NCBI RefSeq assembly: GCF_037126465.1
Contig: NC_088205.1
Coordinates: 31,107,482-31,171,481 of the forward strand
Direction of reading: 5' to 3'
Source: Ornithodoros turicata
Lineage: Eukaryota; Arthropoda; Arachnida; Ixodida; Argasidae
Length of the DNA stretch: 64,000 bases
Positions 40,086 through 50,711 of the stretch are shown piece by piece; positions within the stretch are counted from its first letter, which is position 1; each line of letters starts with the position of its first letter. The position numbers and the translations under genes were made by a program. The notes under the pieces were generated by a model. That model did not search any database. It saw only the letters and a list, made by a program, of their open reading frames with translations, and was not told the DNA's origin.

Positions 40086-41722
40086 TTTTTTGTACATACA
40101 CCGCGTTCTTTTTGTCAGCCGTTGTCTCAGATCAAGCAACTTATCGTGGTAAAGTGGTTTGATCGCGGTTGTGATGGTTGCCTTATTTCGGTTGAGTTGG
40201 ACCTAGCGGGTACAATTCTTAGAATAGTGAACTTGTACGCTCCGGTCCGTCGCGGTGACCGTACGGAATTTTTTAGGGGCCTCGATAGTTTCATGGTGAT
40301 TAACGCAAACCTTGTGGTTGCGGGGGACTTTAACTGCGCTATATACCGTCATGGGAGTGGAAACAGGCCAGTAAACCAGGGGCTGTTGCAATTAGTTTGC
40401 TGCCTAAGGCTTATAGATGCCTTTTCGCACATAAGTCCTGGAATTTACCAGTACAAGTGGTCCGATCCCTTGATCGAGTCCGGAGTTCGATCCTGCTGCA
40501 TGATCATTTTATGGCGCTTTTTGACTCCGTGCAGCCTGCCGACGTCGAGGGTCGAGCGTTTTTGCCGGACGCACGACATATCGAGCTCAGTGCAGCTCCG
40601 TTCTCTGAGGACGAATGTACTCCTGCCGTCAAAGCTCTTCACACTGGAAAGTCTCCCGATTCCGAGAGGCTCCCAGCTCAATTTTATAAATGCTTTTGGC
40701 CCACTCTTCGGAGTTCTGTTCAATCAGTGCTTGGCACGACGTCTCCTCTGTCCGTGCATGAGGGAAAGCATTGTCACCTTCTTGTGGAAAGATGCTTCCA
40801 AAAAACAAGACCCAAATGCCTATCGTCTTGTTTCGCTGCTTAACATTGATCACAAAATTTTATCGAAAGCGATTTTGCAACGCATCTCTCCAGGTCTTGG
40901 TACAGCTATTCCTTCTTTCCAGGCCTGTGCTGTCCCTGAGCGGTCCATCACGCTTCATACGCAGGCTTTACGAGACTCCTTGTTTCGGGCACAGAGTAGG
41001 CGACGAACTTGTGTTTTAGTGTCGTTTTACCAAAAGAAGGCCTTCGATTGTGTGCTTCATGGATACATGTATCGTGTGTTGGAGGCGAGTGGGTTTGATC
41101 GCGAGATCATATCGTGGTTTCGATTACTGTATGCTGGTGCGTCAGCTTCCATTCGTGCCAATGGAGGTACCAATGCTAAGTTCTCCATAAAGGCGGGTAT
41201 CCGCCAGGGCTGTCCCTTGTCACCTGCACCGTATGCCCTAGTGTTTAGCCCGCTTTTGGAGTCCCTGGCATCCTTGGTTGCGTCCCGGATGCTTGGCATT
41301 TCAGGCACATCCGCGTTACCACTTTTCGCATATGCAGACGATCTATTGGTCATCCTGACTGACGAGGAAGCTATAAGGAATGTTCTCCAGGTACTCGAGA
41401 GCTGTGGTAGGGTTTGTAATGCACAAATCAATAGAGAAAAAAGCGCACTGCTCTTTGTTTACTTCAAAGCGTCGTGCTCCGCACCCTTTCGTATTCCAAT
41501 GAAGAATGCCGTACGCGTTCTAGGCTATGATGTCATCTCTTCAGGAATACCTCCAAGCTCCTAGGCACATGTGCATCTCCGAAGTGTTCCTGTCCTCCAG
41601 GACTTGAAAGAGCTCGTACTCCCCATTACCTGCTGAACGCGTCTTGCTGTGCCTTGGTTTCTCAGCAAATATTGGTATGTAGACAATATTTGCATCCCTC
41701 CGCGGACTACTCTTCAGACTAG
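40086..41722 (+). pseudogene. LINE G: Tx1/L1-like, 5'-truncated and internally deleted
   Basis: The frame at 40122-41562 starts inside an APE endonuclease (RIVNLYAPVRRGDRTEFFRG, VVAGDFNCAIYR). It is then shifted: another frame at 40397-40843 carries the RT start (HTGKSPDSERLPAQFYKCFW). The first frame resumes with AYRLVSLLNIDHKILSKAIL, YQKKAFDCVLHGY, GIRQGCPLSPAPYALVFSPL and FAYADDLLVIL. The DQxKAFD motif has Tyr in place of its first Asp (FYQKKAFD), so the polymerase would lack one metal ligand. The end of the endonuclease is missing. After 41562 the thumb region continues out of frame to about 41722 (LKELVLPITC). Confidence 0.75.
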
Positions 41723-43272
41723 ATTCCAACTTGTCCTGGAAGAAACACATCGATCACCTGGACACAAAGGCACACCGGTGGATTTCTGTCATTCGCCACT
41801 TTGCTGGGCCCAAGTGGGGAATGAATGAAGTCTCTTCTGGCCATCCACAAAGCCCTAGTCCGAGGGACTCTGCTATATAGCCTACCAGTCTTGCACGAAA
41901 TTTCACAGACGCAAGAGCAACGACTGCGGTGTATTCTAGCACGGAGCTTAAGGGTATGTCTTAAGTTTGTCGCCGGAAGCAAAGTAATGCATACAACTGT
42001 TTCATGGAAGTGAAACGTAAGGTTCCCTCGTTTTCTGCAAAATCAGTGGTGTCCACGACGCCTCCGTGGTCGCCATTGTGGTTACCATCGATCTCATTGT
42101 CAATTCCTGGTCTTAACGTCAAACGAAACCAAGTGCCTACATCGGTTTTGAAACAGCTTGCAGCGGATATGATGCATAGTCGATATACTGACCACACTGC
42201 AGTTTTCACTGACGGATCCACCAGTTATGAATGTTCATCGTCTGCGTTTGTTATCCCAACGGACTGTGTGTCGCATGGATACCGTCTCTCACACCGCACA
42301 GCGTAAGACATCGTGTGACGATCCGCGGACCTGGGTCATTTACTCTGATTCAAAGGCTGCTCTTCAATGTATAGCCAACATGGGGATACGTGGACCGCTC
42401 GCCATAGTCGTCACTGATATACTCCATCAAATTCAGCGTCTAAGTGAACACGGTCATGATATATCCCTGCAGTGGGTCCCGGGTCACTGTGGTTTGAGCG
42501 GAAACGAATAGGCCGACAGAGCGGCAGCGGCTGCCCAACTGTCTCGGACGGTTGTACCACTGGTTTTATCAAGAGGAGACAAGAGATCACTTCTGAATGA
42601 GCTCATTCAGCCACTATAGCTCGCCAGCAGTGGAGTCGGGACATCACTGACAGGTCTCTCACGTATTTGGTGGATCCAACTTTGTCCTTCTCAGTTCCAG
42701 ACCGTTTACCACGCTATTTTACGTCCCTCCGGCACAGGCTTCGTCTCAATGTAGCCTTGACTGCCCAATTCAAGTATGGGATCGGATACTGTGACAGCAG
42801 CCTATGCTCCAAACGTGGCGTCGTAGCGAACATTGAGCACGTCCTAATAGTATGTATGAGCTCTACGAAACGGAGAGGCAGGAACTCTGTGCTCAGCTGA
42901 GTGGTGCTAGCCGACAGACGTTCAACCTGACTGCAATTCTTGGCCCATGTCAGAGCCATGTGCAACACCGTCAATGCCTTCTGATGTTCTTGGAGGTCCT
43001 CTTGTCTACCGGTTTGTTCCAGACGCTGTAGGGTCCTTCCCTGCATCTCAATGACCACTGACGCTTCTTTCATGTGTTTCTTTCTTCACCTTCCTTTTGT
43101 GTGACGTAGCGCTGCGCAGCCAGTGGAGGAGAGTTCAAGTGTTGTACTTGCACATAACTTCATTTTCATGTCTCACATCTCATGTTTCGCGTGTAATGGG
43201 GTAGTGTACTGCTCTCCAGCGGTGAATCACCCCAGGCCATGGTCATGATCTAATTGTTGTTGTTGTTGTCTT
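41723..43272 (+). pseudogene. LINE family H, copy 3: thumb, RNase H, knuckle, (TTG)n tail
   Basis: This copy covers the same part as the copies at 10742 and 11958: NLSWKKHIDHLDTKAHRWIS, AIHKALVRGTLLYSLPVL, then RNase H (AVFTDGSTSYECSSS, WVIYSDSKAALQCIANMG, LQWVPGHCGLSGNE followed by a stop at 42509-42511) and the knuckle region (SLCSKRGVVANIEHVLIVC). Stops and frameshifts are frequent. The 3' end is GATCTAATTGTTGTTGTTGT, a (TTG)n tail near 43250-43269. It gives the family a 3' boundary. Confidence 0.75.
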
Positions 43273-43305
43273 CAGACTGCTACACGTGCAGCGTTTCAGT
43301 TTATC

Positions 43306-43326
43306 GGGGGGGGGGGGGGGGGGGGG
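43306..43326 (+). repeat. Run of 21 G inside the LINE frame
   Basis: An uninterrupted run of G sits where relatives encode FLWGGSVEW, so a short GGG-GC pair of glycine codons has expanded into eight or so glycine codons. The length may be unstable in sequencing as well as in the genome. Confidence 0.85.
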
Positions 43327-43745
43327 TTCTGTAGAATGGATATCAAGAGGTCGTATGTATCAACCTCGAGTAGATGGCAGCCTATTAGAACCCCATTTCA
43401 AAGTGAAGTGCCTTGCCTTAGGTCTGCACGTGATCTTTCAGGGTCTCCAAGAGCAGGAGTATCCTAATAACTTTTCTGTTAGGGCCCGACATTGTTTTTT
43501 TTTCTTTCTTTTTCTGTGTTGACACTCACACGCTCGCGTTCCGAGTGCATGGCTCCCCACCTGAAGGCATACGTTGTGGCACTGCAGTATGCGAGTTTCT
43601 TTCCCGAATGATGATATAACATCATGGCCTGTGCGGCGCCTTTACATGGCACTTCTTGCGCTTGATCGGCCACCCTCGCACTCGTACTCGTCGCGTATTC
43701 AGCGCCACATAGCGTGGCGTAGGACCACGCTTTCGTGTAACGTCA

Positions 43746-43905
43746 CCCGGCTGTCCCTTTCGCATCTCCACCCTTCATCCTCCATCCCCCATCCGTCTTT
43801 CTTTCTTTCTTTCCTGTTTTCTTTTTTTGCTATAGTCGTGACGACGCCCAGTTTTGTGTGGCCAACAACGGCGAGCCGATCCTGCCATTACCCCCCCCCC
43901 CCCCA
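43746..43905 (+). mobile_element. LINE family A 3' end (short)
   Basis: It carries the family-A 3' region: a pyrimidine run (CTTTCTTTCTTTCC), TATAGTCGTGACGACGCCCA and GGCCAACAACGGC, followed by a C run at 43890-43904 and (AC)n. Coding sequence is absent. It lies inside the LINE B/C-like fragment. Confidence 0.6.
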
Positions 43906-44780
43906 CACACACAGGGAGTCAGCAGACCATGGTTTTAGTTTATGTTTGTTGCCGGGTGTCCTGTGACATCGTGTGGCAGGCCTCTATATGCAGTTAGAAC
44001 AGCTGACGAATGTTGAGTGAAGGACCGTTCGTGGTCTCTGCCCCCTCCCTGTCTCGCAGCGGGATAGGCGGCATTTTGTGCTCTTGGTAGTAGAAATAAA
44101 TAAATAAAAGTGTGGGTTGCTCGCTGTCAACGAGTGCACGCGGAGCAGAGCCGCAATGTGCAGGGCAGGGGGAGGGGGAGGACGTTCAACAAAAACAAAA
44201 AAAGAGTGAGGTCTGCCTGCTCACTCACTCAAGGCGGCAAGTTTCACCCTTGAAAAAAAAAAAGAAAAGAGAAGGGGGAAAAAGAAAGAGAGAGAAGTTA
44301 AGACAGTCCTACGGACGAAACGAAGGCCAGCAGCGCATCCCATGCTTTCCGACGAATATGTGTAGGTGCAATGTGCAGGAGGTGATTGAGCTTGTTAACG
44401 CCGGTATTCGCAGAGTTCTTTGCAGGAAGCGAGCGGTACTTGGAGCAGTTTCGTTTCACCGCCGCTGGATGGCCTCTGACATTCTCTTAAGGGTGGACAA
44501 TAGCAAGTTCCATGTTTACCTATGAGGTGTTCTCGTCCTCGTGTTGTTATCCCACTTGCACCTTTCCAGTGCCATGGACTGTTGCATGGCGAAACTGACA
44601 CGTATAGCAATCTCTGAACAGCCTTAGACGCTGGGCGAGAGTTGGTATTCAGAATGTGTTTGACGTCTGTTTGAGATGATACAGGAAGCCAGCCCCTGAG
44701 GTTCGCCTTCCTTTTTTTGATTCAATGCACACACTCTCTCTCTTCTCGTCTTCCGCTCCGATGCCAATATATGTCGTTCG

Positions 44781-45260
44781 TAGTCTGTGGCTCATCTCAT
44801 ATAGCCAATGTCCCATCCCTACAGTCCCAACAATGTCGCATCCTACAGTTTGCAATAGAAACAATACAATCCATATCTGTCACAAGCTGCTAGAGCAGCG
44901 AAATAATACAGCAACAGAGCTGTAAGCATAACTAAACTATGCTGTGCCGACGAGAGCCAACAAGCTGGAAACAGCCGTCTCCCTTCAGATCGGCGTTCTA
45001 ATGATCACCGTGGAGGGAGACAAAGTATTGCATGTCTGCTCTTCGTTTTTAGGGCGAGGGCCGCCAGTACTATTTTTGAAGCGTGATGTGGTCAAGCTTG
45101 CGCTTGTCCCATCCTACAGTTGGCAACAAAACTATGATGGAGGGAGACAAAGTAGTACAAGCCTGCTCGTCGTTTTTAAGGCGAGAGCAGTATTATTTTT
45201 GAAATGTGATAAGGACACGTACTGCGCTTGTCTCGTCCTACAGTTGGCAATACAAAGGTA
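44781..45260 (+). repeat. Cluster of LINE 3' ends, with a two-unit tandem of about 128 bp
   Basis: Units at 45005-45124 and 45134-45255 share GGAGGGAGACAAAGTA, TCGTTTTTARGGCGAGRGC, ATTTTTGAARYGTGATRWGG and GCGCTTGTCCCATCCTACAG then TTGGCAA. The same terminal words occur at 26236-26270 and 33090-33125 ahead of LINE D. They are 5'-truncated 3' ends of one retroelement family. No ORF. Confidence 0.55.
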
Positions 45261-45839
45261 ACAGCATCTTTCATTAGGCAATATTGCATTTTGGAATATT
45301 GCACATGTCATTGTACATTAGTTCCTCTATAGGTAGTTCTCTTACATGATGACAATATACGCCGCCATCGTGTCACGCGTGTCGCGGCATTTTGGTCTCC
45401 CGCGGAAACTGAGATAAATTACTAGGCATGGATCGCACGCTGTCGGGCGGTGCTCGGGAGCAACACTCGTGTACGAGTGCACTATAGTGTACCAGAGGTA
45501 ATTCAACTCCTTCGTGCCGGTATCCGCAGAGTTCTTTTCAAGGAGAGAGCCCTTCCACCCGCAGTCGGGTTTGACCGCCGGTGGGTGATATCCGATGTTC
45601 TCCTCCGAACGGACCATGGTAAGTTTTACGTTAACTTCTGAACCGTGCTTGTTCTCGTGTCGTTATCCCGCTGGCAGATCTCGGAAGTTATAGTCTCCTG
45701 AACGGATACCAGTCATACGTACATCAATCTCTGATCAGATGTAAGCTTGTGCAGCCTAGGTTCGTTTGAGGCGCTATAGGGAGGCAGCCTCTGTGGTTGG
45801 TCTTCCACTTTGATGCCAATACAATGCAACCGTGTCACA
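45261..45839 (+). pseudogene. Two LINE 3' ends with a C-terminal ORF2 scrap
   Basis: 45330-45360 resembles the LINE B1 3' end (CTATAGGTAGTTCTCTTACA then TGATGACAATATA). 45450-45641 encodes EVIQLLRAGIRRVLFKERAL and GKFYVNF with a stop, the last part of LINE C-like ORF2. The 3' end at about 45800-45825 reads TTGATGCCAATACAATG. Confidence 0.6.
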
Positions 45840-46359
45840 TTGTTTTAAATGCGCTAGCATTAGAACCCCCAAGTTGGAAAATCAGGACCGTCTGATGAAT
45901 GCGTGAAGCCTCGGAGAAAACCTATGTCCTCCCTTCCTCCTCCCAGACCGGCGTGCTGCGCATGCGCACTGGTAGAGGGAAGACCTCCCTCTCCGGTAGC
46001 GAAGGCAAAGCGACTTAAGCGCCAGGAGACAACGGTGCAGTCGGTCAGTTGGTGCGCGGCCGTCGCACGGTGTTGCTCTCTCTAGAAAATTCTAGAAAAA
46101 AAACTTCAGAAAATTTTCCCTAGATCTAGGGAATTTGAGGTATGCCCAGGGAAAAAAAAAAAAAAAGAATTCCTTCGAAATCTGGGAAATTTTATCGCCG
46201 TGACTCTCGGACAGAAAATTTCATGATATAGAACTTTCCCTGTCTCAAGCAAAGGAAAAACGCTACCAGAGAAGGACTTGGGCTGATCGCTGATCTCGCT
46301 CGATACCGTAATTTTTCCAAGCACCGACGGCAGGTACTTTAAGGTCGGCGCGCCGAAAC
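45840..46359. other. Non-coding stretch, no gene seen
   Basis: It contains short self-complementary AT-rich pieces (CTAGAAAATTCTAG and TTTCCCTAGATCTAGGGAAT at 46082-46133) and an A run at 46151-46165. No gene or delimitable element. Confidence 0.45.
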
Positions 46360-46925
46360 TCTAAGAAAAAAGGGTGCGAAAAGGTGTTAACTTCTGTAGT
46401 TACCACCTAGGTCAACATAGCCTCTGATAAAGGGTGTAAAAGGGTGGTAAAATCAATTATCATACATCCGAATTGCTACAAAAAGGCGCACGCCCCCCTC
46501 GCTCACCGAATCAGAAGCGGTAACCCCATCATTCGTTGCAATGGTTGGCGGACAACGTGCCATGCGGTGAAGTTCTCTCTCTCTCTCGCGCGGCCTCGCG
46601 CGCTTTCCTCAAGAAACGGGCCTAGCGGAAAGACCACTCTAGTGCACCTCTCACCTACAGTGTGCTTCCGTCCCATCAGTATCGGTCATCCTGCCTCTGC
46701 ATCACTTTGAAGTCCTCAACTCCCCTCTCCCACTTTCCTTTTTTTGGCTATAGTCGTGACGATGCCCACTTGAGTGCGGCCAACAACGGCACCACGACCC
46801 CCTCCCCCCCCTCCCTTTTGAGAGTGAAATAGCAGTTAGAACTTTGCAACCTTTTAGGCACAAGATATGCGACAGCTATTACCGCCTAAAACGTGTAACT
46901 GCTCCACCCTTTTTTCTAAGAGTGC
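46360..46925. mobile_element. Composite MITE (second copy), split by a family-A LINE piece
   Basis: It starts CTCTAAGAAAAAAGGGTGCG and ends CCACCCTTTTTTCTAAGAGT, matching the element at 24541-24831. Inside, the GGCGTACGCC word is changed to GGCGCACGCC. A family-A 3' end occupies about 46575-46825, at the point where the shared MITE arm reads GGTGAAGTTC. Confidence 0.6.
46575..46825 (+). mobile_element. LINE family A 3' end inside a MITE
   Basis: It begins in the last codons of the family ORF (GCGCTTTCCTCAAGAAACGG) and contains the 3' untranslated region with GGCTATAGTCGTGACGATGC and TTGAGTGCGGCCAACAACGG. The C-rich tail follows (CGACCCCCTCCCCCCCCTCCC). It is 5'-truncated. Confidence 0.75.
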
Positions 46926-46969
46926 ATGTTCCCCGCACATCCATCACTCTTAAAAACTTCACCTTATAG

Positions 46970-47168
46970 TGTGAGAGGGTTAGGGACGGGCCGAGGTAGG
47001 AACGTTAGGAATACGGCTTTATTTGGGTAACATACTGGCAAAACACACGAGATGCACACCCGATCGGCTCGGCGTGCGTCATCGAAAGAGAAGACTCGTC
47101 AGAGCGATACAAAAGCATGTGACACGAAAATGACATAGAGGGCGCGAGTTACCGGCAGTTATCTCACA
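46970..47168 (-). repeat. Gypsy 3' LTR (left on the map)
   Basis: On the plus strand it begins TGTGAGAGGGTTAGGGACGG and ends GTTATCTCACA. It differs from the other LTR by a few bases (GGGTAAC against GAGTAAC, one extra G in CTGGCAAAAC, CAGAGCG against CAGTGCG). GCTTTATTTG on the plus strand gives CAAATAAAGC on the minus, a polyadenylation-like signal. Confidence 0.9.
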
Positions 47169-47184
47169 TCCCACCCCCTTTTTG
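47169..47184 (-). promoter_or_regulatory. Gypsy polypurine tract
   Basis: On the minus strand AAAAAGGGGGTGGGA lies directly before the 3' LTR, the plus-strand priming site of reverse transcription. Confidence 0.75.
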
Positions 47185-47212
47185 ACTATATATTCCTCGT
47201 TGACAGTAAAAA

Positions 47213-48413
47213 CTACAGAGTCTCTACAGCATAGTCCATCAGGTGTCGAGGTCGCCGATGCTGGCGCTGTGGACGTTGGTCTGTGGATTCCTCTGTAGGG
47301 AAGCTGTCGGTAGGCTGTCCTGTTGTGGGTGTATCTTCAACTGGCTCAGCAGCTGGTAAGGTGGAGACTTGCGATGCTGATTCTTCCACTAAGGGTGCCA
47401 CGTATGGGGGCACAAATGGCTTTAGTTGAGAGGCGTGAACAGTTCGTTGATCACGTTGGGAGGGCTGACTGGGGCCAGTTATTCGCTGAACTACAAACGT
47501 GACTGGCGTCTTTTGCTCGGTGATTCGATATGGGCCCTTAAACCTTGGTGCCAGTTTTTCCGCTCCGTGAAGCACAGGTTCCTGGCGGCGCACCCAGACC
47601 ACTTGGCCCGGTTCGAAGTTGTGGTTGCGGTGCGTGATATCATACAGCCTTTTCCTGGCTGCTTGCGCATTTTCGCTGCTGTGGGCTGCTTGGGAACGAT
47701 TTTCGACCATGTTCAGGATGCGCTCTTGCAATGTTGTCTGACTGTACGGGCGGTGTTTTTGTCGCGGATGCTTTGGGACGTAACCGAGGAGAAGGTGAAA
47801 GGGGGAAAACTGAGAACTAGCATTGTAGGATGTATTAATAGCCAACGCGACTTCAAAGAGCTTCTTGGGCCACTGGTCTGGTTGGTCACTACATGCCTTG
47901 CGCAGCGCGGCTACAAGAGTTCCGTTGCTACGCTCCACCATACCATTGCTGGCAGCTCGGTATGCTACAGAATAGTGAGCCTGAACACCGTGTAGGCTTA
48001 GGAACTGCTGGTACTGATGTGATTCAAATCCTGTGGCATGGTCAGAAAGGATGTGGTCGGGGCAGCCAAAGCGGTAGAAGATGGACTGGAGATGACTGAC
48101 GACTTCTTTGGTTGATGTCGACGTGACAGCTGCAGGCACAATCAACAAAATCAATAACATTTAAAATATACTTGTAGGTCGTTGTTGGTGGCATTGTCAC
48201 ATGGTCGAGTGCCAAGATACTAAAAGGAATGTCGCTCACTGGCATAGAATACATTTTGCCAACTGACTTGGTCGTGGCGCGGTTGTTCTGTTGGCAGGTT
48301 TGGCACGCTGTTACGTACGTTGACACAGATGATGCTAACTGGGCCCACCAGTATCGTTCGCGAACTTCGGCCAAGGTACGAGCACTGTCCATATGTCCAC
48401 TCCTATCGTGCAC
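47213..48413 (-). pseudogene. Gypsy integrase, frameshifted
   Basis: The first piece (48413-48042) holds the zinc-binding N terminus (SGHMDSARTLAEVRERYWWA then CQTCQ) and the first Asp region (LALDHVTMP). The second (48160-47213) holds the second Asp in ILSDHATGFES and the Glu in SNGMVERSNGTL. Then comes a C-terminal region with QVVWVRRQEPV and FKGPYRI. A frame change lies between 48160 and 48042. The integrase would join the element's cDNA to host DNA. It cannot be made whole from this copy. Confidence 0.85.
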
Positions 48414-49085
48414 AAGTTCAAGGACTGCTTGACGGAGACGACAATAGCGTTGTTGCCAGAGAGGGAACGACGATACAGGATGTCGTCAATGACAACGAAG
48501 TCTTGTTGAAGACGAGCGTCAGTGGCGAGATTGCGACGAATGTCACAACACTGGCCATCTGCACGCTGCATGAGCGATAGTGTGGTGGTCGGCGACACGA
48601 TGGCATAAGCCAGGCGAGAAAGAATGTCAGGGACTGTATTGTAACGACCAGGGCGATGCTCGACGGTAAACTCGAATTCTGTCAGATCAAGAAGAATTGT
48701 GTTGAACCTGCGAGATGGTTTGTTGTTGGTTGTCAGACAAGCTACCGTCCAATTGTCAGTCAGCAGGCGGAATTTGTGACCCATGAGGTAGTGACGAAAT
48801 TTTATCGTGACCGCCCAATGGACGCCGATAGCCTCCTACACGTTACTGTGTTGTTTCTTTTCCTCCGTTGTCAATGCGCGGCTTGCATACTCAATGACAA
48901 CCTCTCTTGTGTCTTGGGTCTGGGACAGGACTTGGGTCCAATGGCGACGGTGGATGCGTCAGTTGCGACTGTAGTGGGGGCTGATTGTCGGAAGTGTCCA
49001 AGTAAAGGTGGAGACGTCAGTGCTGTGCGAAGGGCTTCGAATGACGACTCGCATTCAGGTGTCCACTCGAAATTTCCTGTGCGGA
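48335..49085 (-). pseudogene. Gypsy RNase H region, broken
   Basis: The minus strand reads FEWTPECESSFEAL and TVATDASTVAIG with several stops and a frame change, then at 48784-48600 LLTDNWTVACL and FEFTVEHRPGRYNTVPDILS. These are the parts of the RNase H domain that follows RT in Gypsy polyproteins. The central Glu region is too disturbed to judge. Confidence 0.75.
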
Positions 49086-50132
49086 CTAAGGCCTGCAGAG
49101 GGGAGCAGTTTTTGAAAAGTCACGAATGAATCGGCGATAAAAATTTGCTGCTTGGAGCCAAGACCATAGTTCCTTTGGCGTAGTGGGTTTAGGTATCGTG
49201 AGCAAGGCTTCTACCTTTTGTGGGTCAGGTTGTTTGCCTGAACGAGACAAAACAAATCCAAGGAACTTGATCGATTCCATGCCGAATCGGCATTTGTCCA
49301 GAGACACCTTCAACCCACTGGTCTGTAGCAGGCCAAGAACTTCGTCCAAAAGTTCAACAAACTCTGCGAAAGTAGTGGCGAAGAGCAAGATGTCATCAAG
49401 GTAAGTCCGGACGCCACACTTAGGGTGCCGAAGTTTGAGCTGAGAAAAAATGTCATTCATGGCTTTCTGGAATGTTGCTGGGGCATTTTTGAGCCCAAAG
49501 GGCATTCGTGTCCATTGATAGGTGTCGGAGTGAGTCACGAATGATGTTTTTGGCTGGTCACAAGCACGGACACGAATCTGCCAATAGGCAAACCTCAAAT
49601 CAAGGGCAGCGAAGATAGAACAGCCTCCAATGTCATCCATTATGTCATCAGCCCTGGGCAAGGGTTGAACGACAGTCTCTGTCATTCTGTTGAGAGGGAT
49701 GTAGTTCACACATAAACGTTTCTTATTGTTTCGCGACACAACAACAACAGGAAAGGCCCATGGACTCGAAGACGGCACGACGATGTTCTTTTCGATGAGT
49801 TCACTGACTTGCGACTCAATGAACTGTCTGTCATCGAGCGTGTAACGATATGGCTGGTGGCTGTATGGTGTACTCCCAGAGATGAGGCTAATTTCATGCT
49901 CTACACCTTCATAGAGTCCCAGGTCTTGGGAGTCAGTAGAGAAGAGGTCCTTATGGCACCGCAGAACCCTTACAACTTGTTGTTTCTCTTCTGGAGAAAG
50001 TTGCGGGCCTAATGCAACGTTTTGGAGGCGAGGCTCCACAGAACATGGTAAAGTCTCGTTGCTGAGTGAAGTGGAGTCACTTAATGTCGTGCACGAGACC
50101 TGAAGCATACAGTAAGGCTTGATGCGAGTCAC
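49086..50132 (-). pseudogene. Gypsy reverse transcriptase
   Basis: A 348-codon open stretch holds the RT domain: VVVVSRNNKKRLCVNYIPLN, FAALDLRFAYWQIRV, TRMPFGLKNAPATFQKAMND and TYLDDILLFA, with the active site YLDD. Near its end come FLGFVLSRSG and the connection ELWSWLQAANFYRRFIRDFS. It is in the same frame as the protease, from which only a TAG separates it, so the polyprotein was probably a single ORF. Confidence 0.85.
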
Positions 50133-50144
50133 TTCAAGGACAGA

Positions 50145-50711
50145 CTAAGGTGGTTGGTCGTCTGAGGCCAGAAGTTCAGTCTGAAGAGAATCCGCAAGAC
50201 ATGGCGGGCTGACACACTTTGACAATGCGGACCCTAAAAGCAAGACGGCGTTTGACATCCTTGGCATGATCTTTTCTTTACACTGAATCGTAATCCTGCG
50301 CTCGGGCACGTGTAGCTCGGTTGGCCTGGGAGGCTTTACGTGAAGTTCAGCGTGGGCGGCTTTAAGCCAGTCTTCACCTAGAATTAGAGGCAGGGTGTTG
50401 TTGACTACGACTGCAGCCTCTACTACACCAGAGATGTCTCCAACAGAAATACGAGCACAGAGTGCCCCGGCTGATGCTACGACACCTCCGCCCACGACAA
50501 GCAGGGGAGCTTTGGTCCGGGGTAAAATCTGTGTAGACTTCACAATCTCAGAGGAGAGGACGGTAACTTTTGACCCGCTGTTTGGGAAGGCGTCAATATT
50601 ACCAAGTCCCGAAACATGAGCTTGTACCACTGAGCACTGGACCTTGGATCCATCAGCGTAGTCTGGAGAAGACGCGTGACACGACAGGCTAGGGGTTACA
50701 CCTGGGGTCAC
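50145..50711 (-). pseudogene. Gypsy aspartic protease with altered active site
   Basis: The frame shows GNIDAFPNSGSKVTVLSSEI, where the catalytic D-S/T-G reads N-S-G, and later LPLILGEDWLKAAHAEL, the second half of the retropepsin fold. The Asp-to-Asn change would stop the enzyme cutting the polyprotein. It lies downstream of the zinc knuckle in the same frame as gag. Confidence 0.75.

Larger units (their letters stand above)
43262..44780 (+). pseudogene. LINE B/C-like ORF2 3' half, interrupted
   Basis: Pieces in order match LINE B1/C: GSVEWISRG at 43330, MRVSFPNDDITSWPVRRLY and HIAWRRTTLS at 43594-43735, CPLPVSQRDRRHFVLLVVEI at 44037-44100, then VIELVNAGIRRVLCRKRAVL and SNSKFHVYL-like end with a stop at 44523. 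The 3' end carries GATGCCAATATATG near 44761. A family-A 3' end is inserted at 43746-43905, and a purine-rich simple sequence interrupts at 44190-44300. Confidence 0.65.

Noticed and set aside
43262..43272. (TTG)n at 43250-43269 considered as the start of the next LINE
   Set aside because: The same position after LINE H fits a 3' tail better, and the next element is 5'-truncated.
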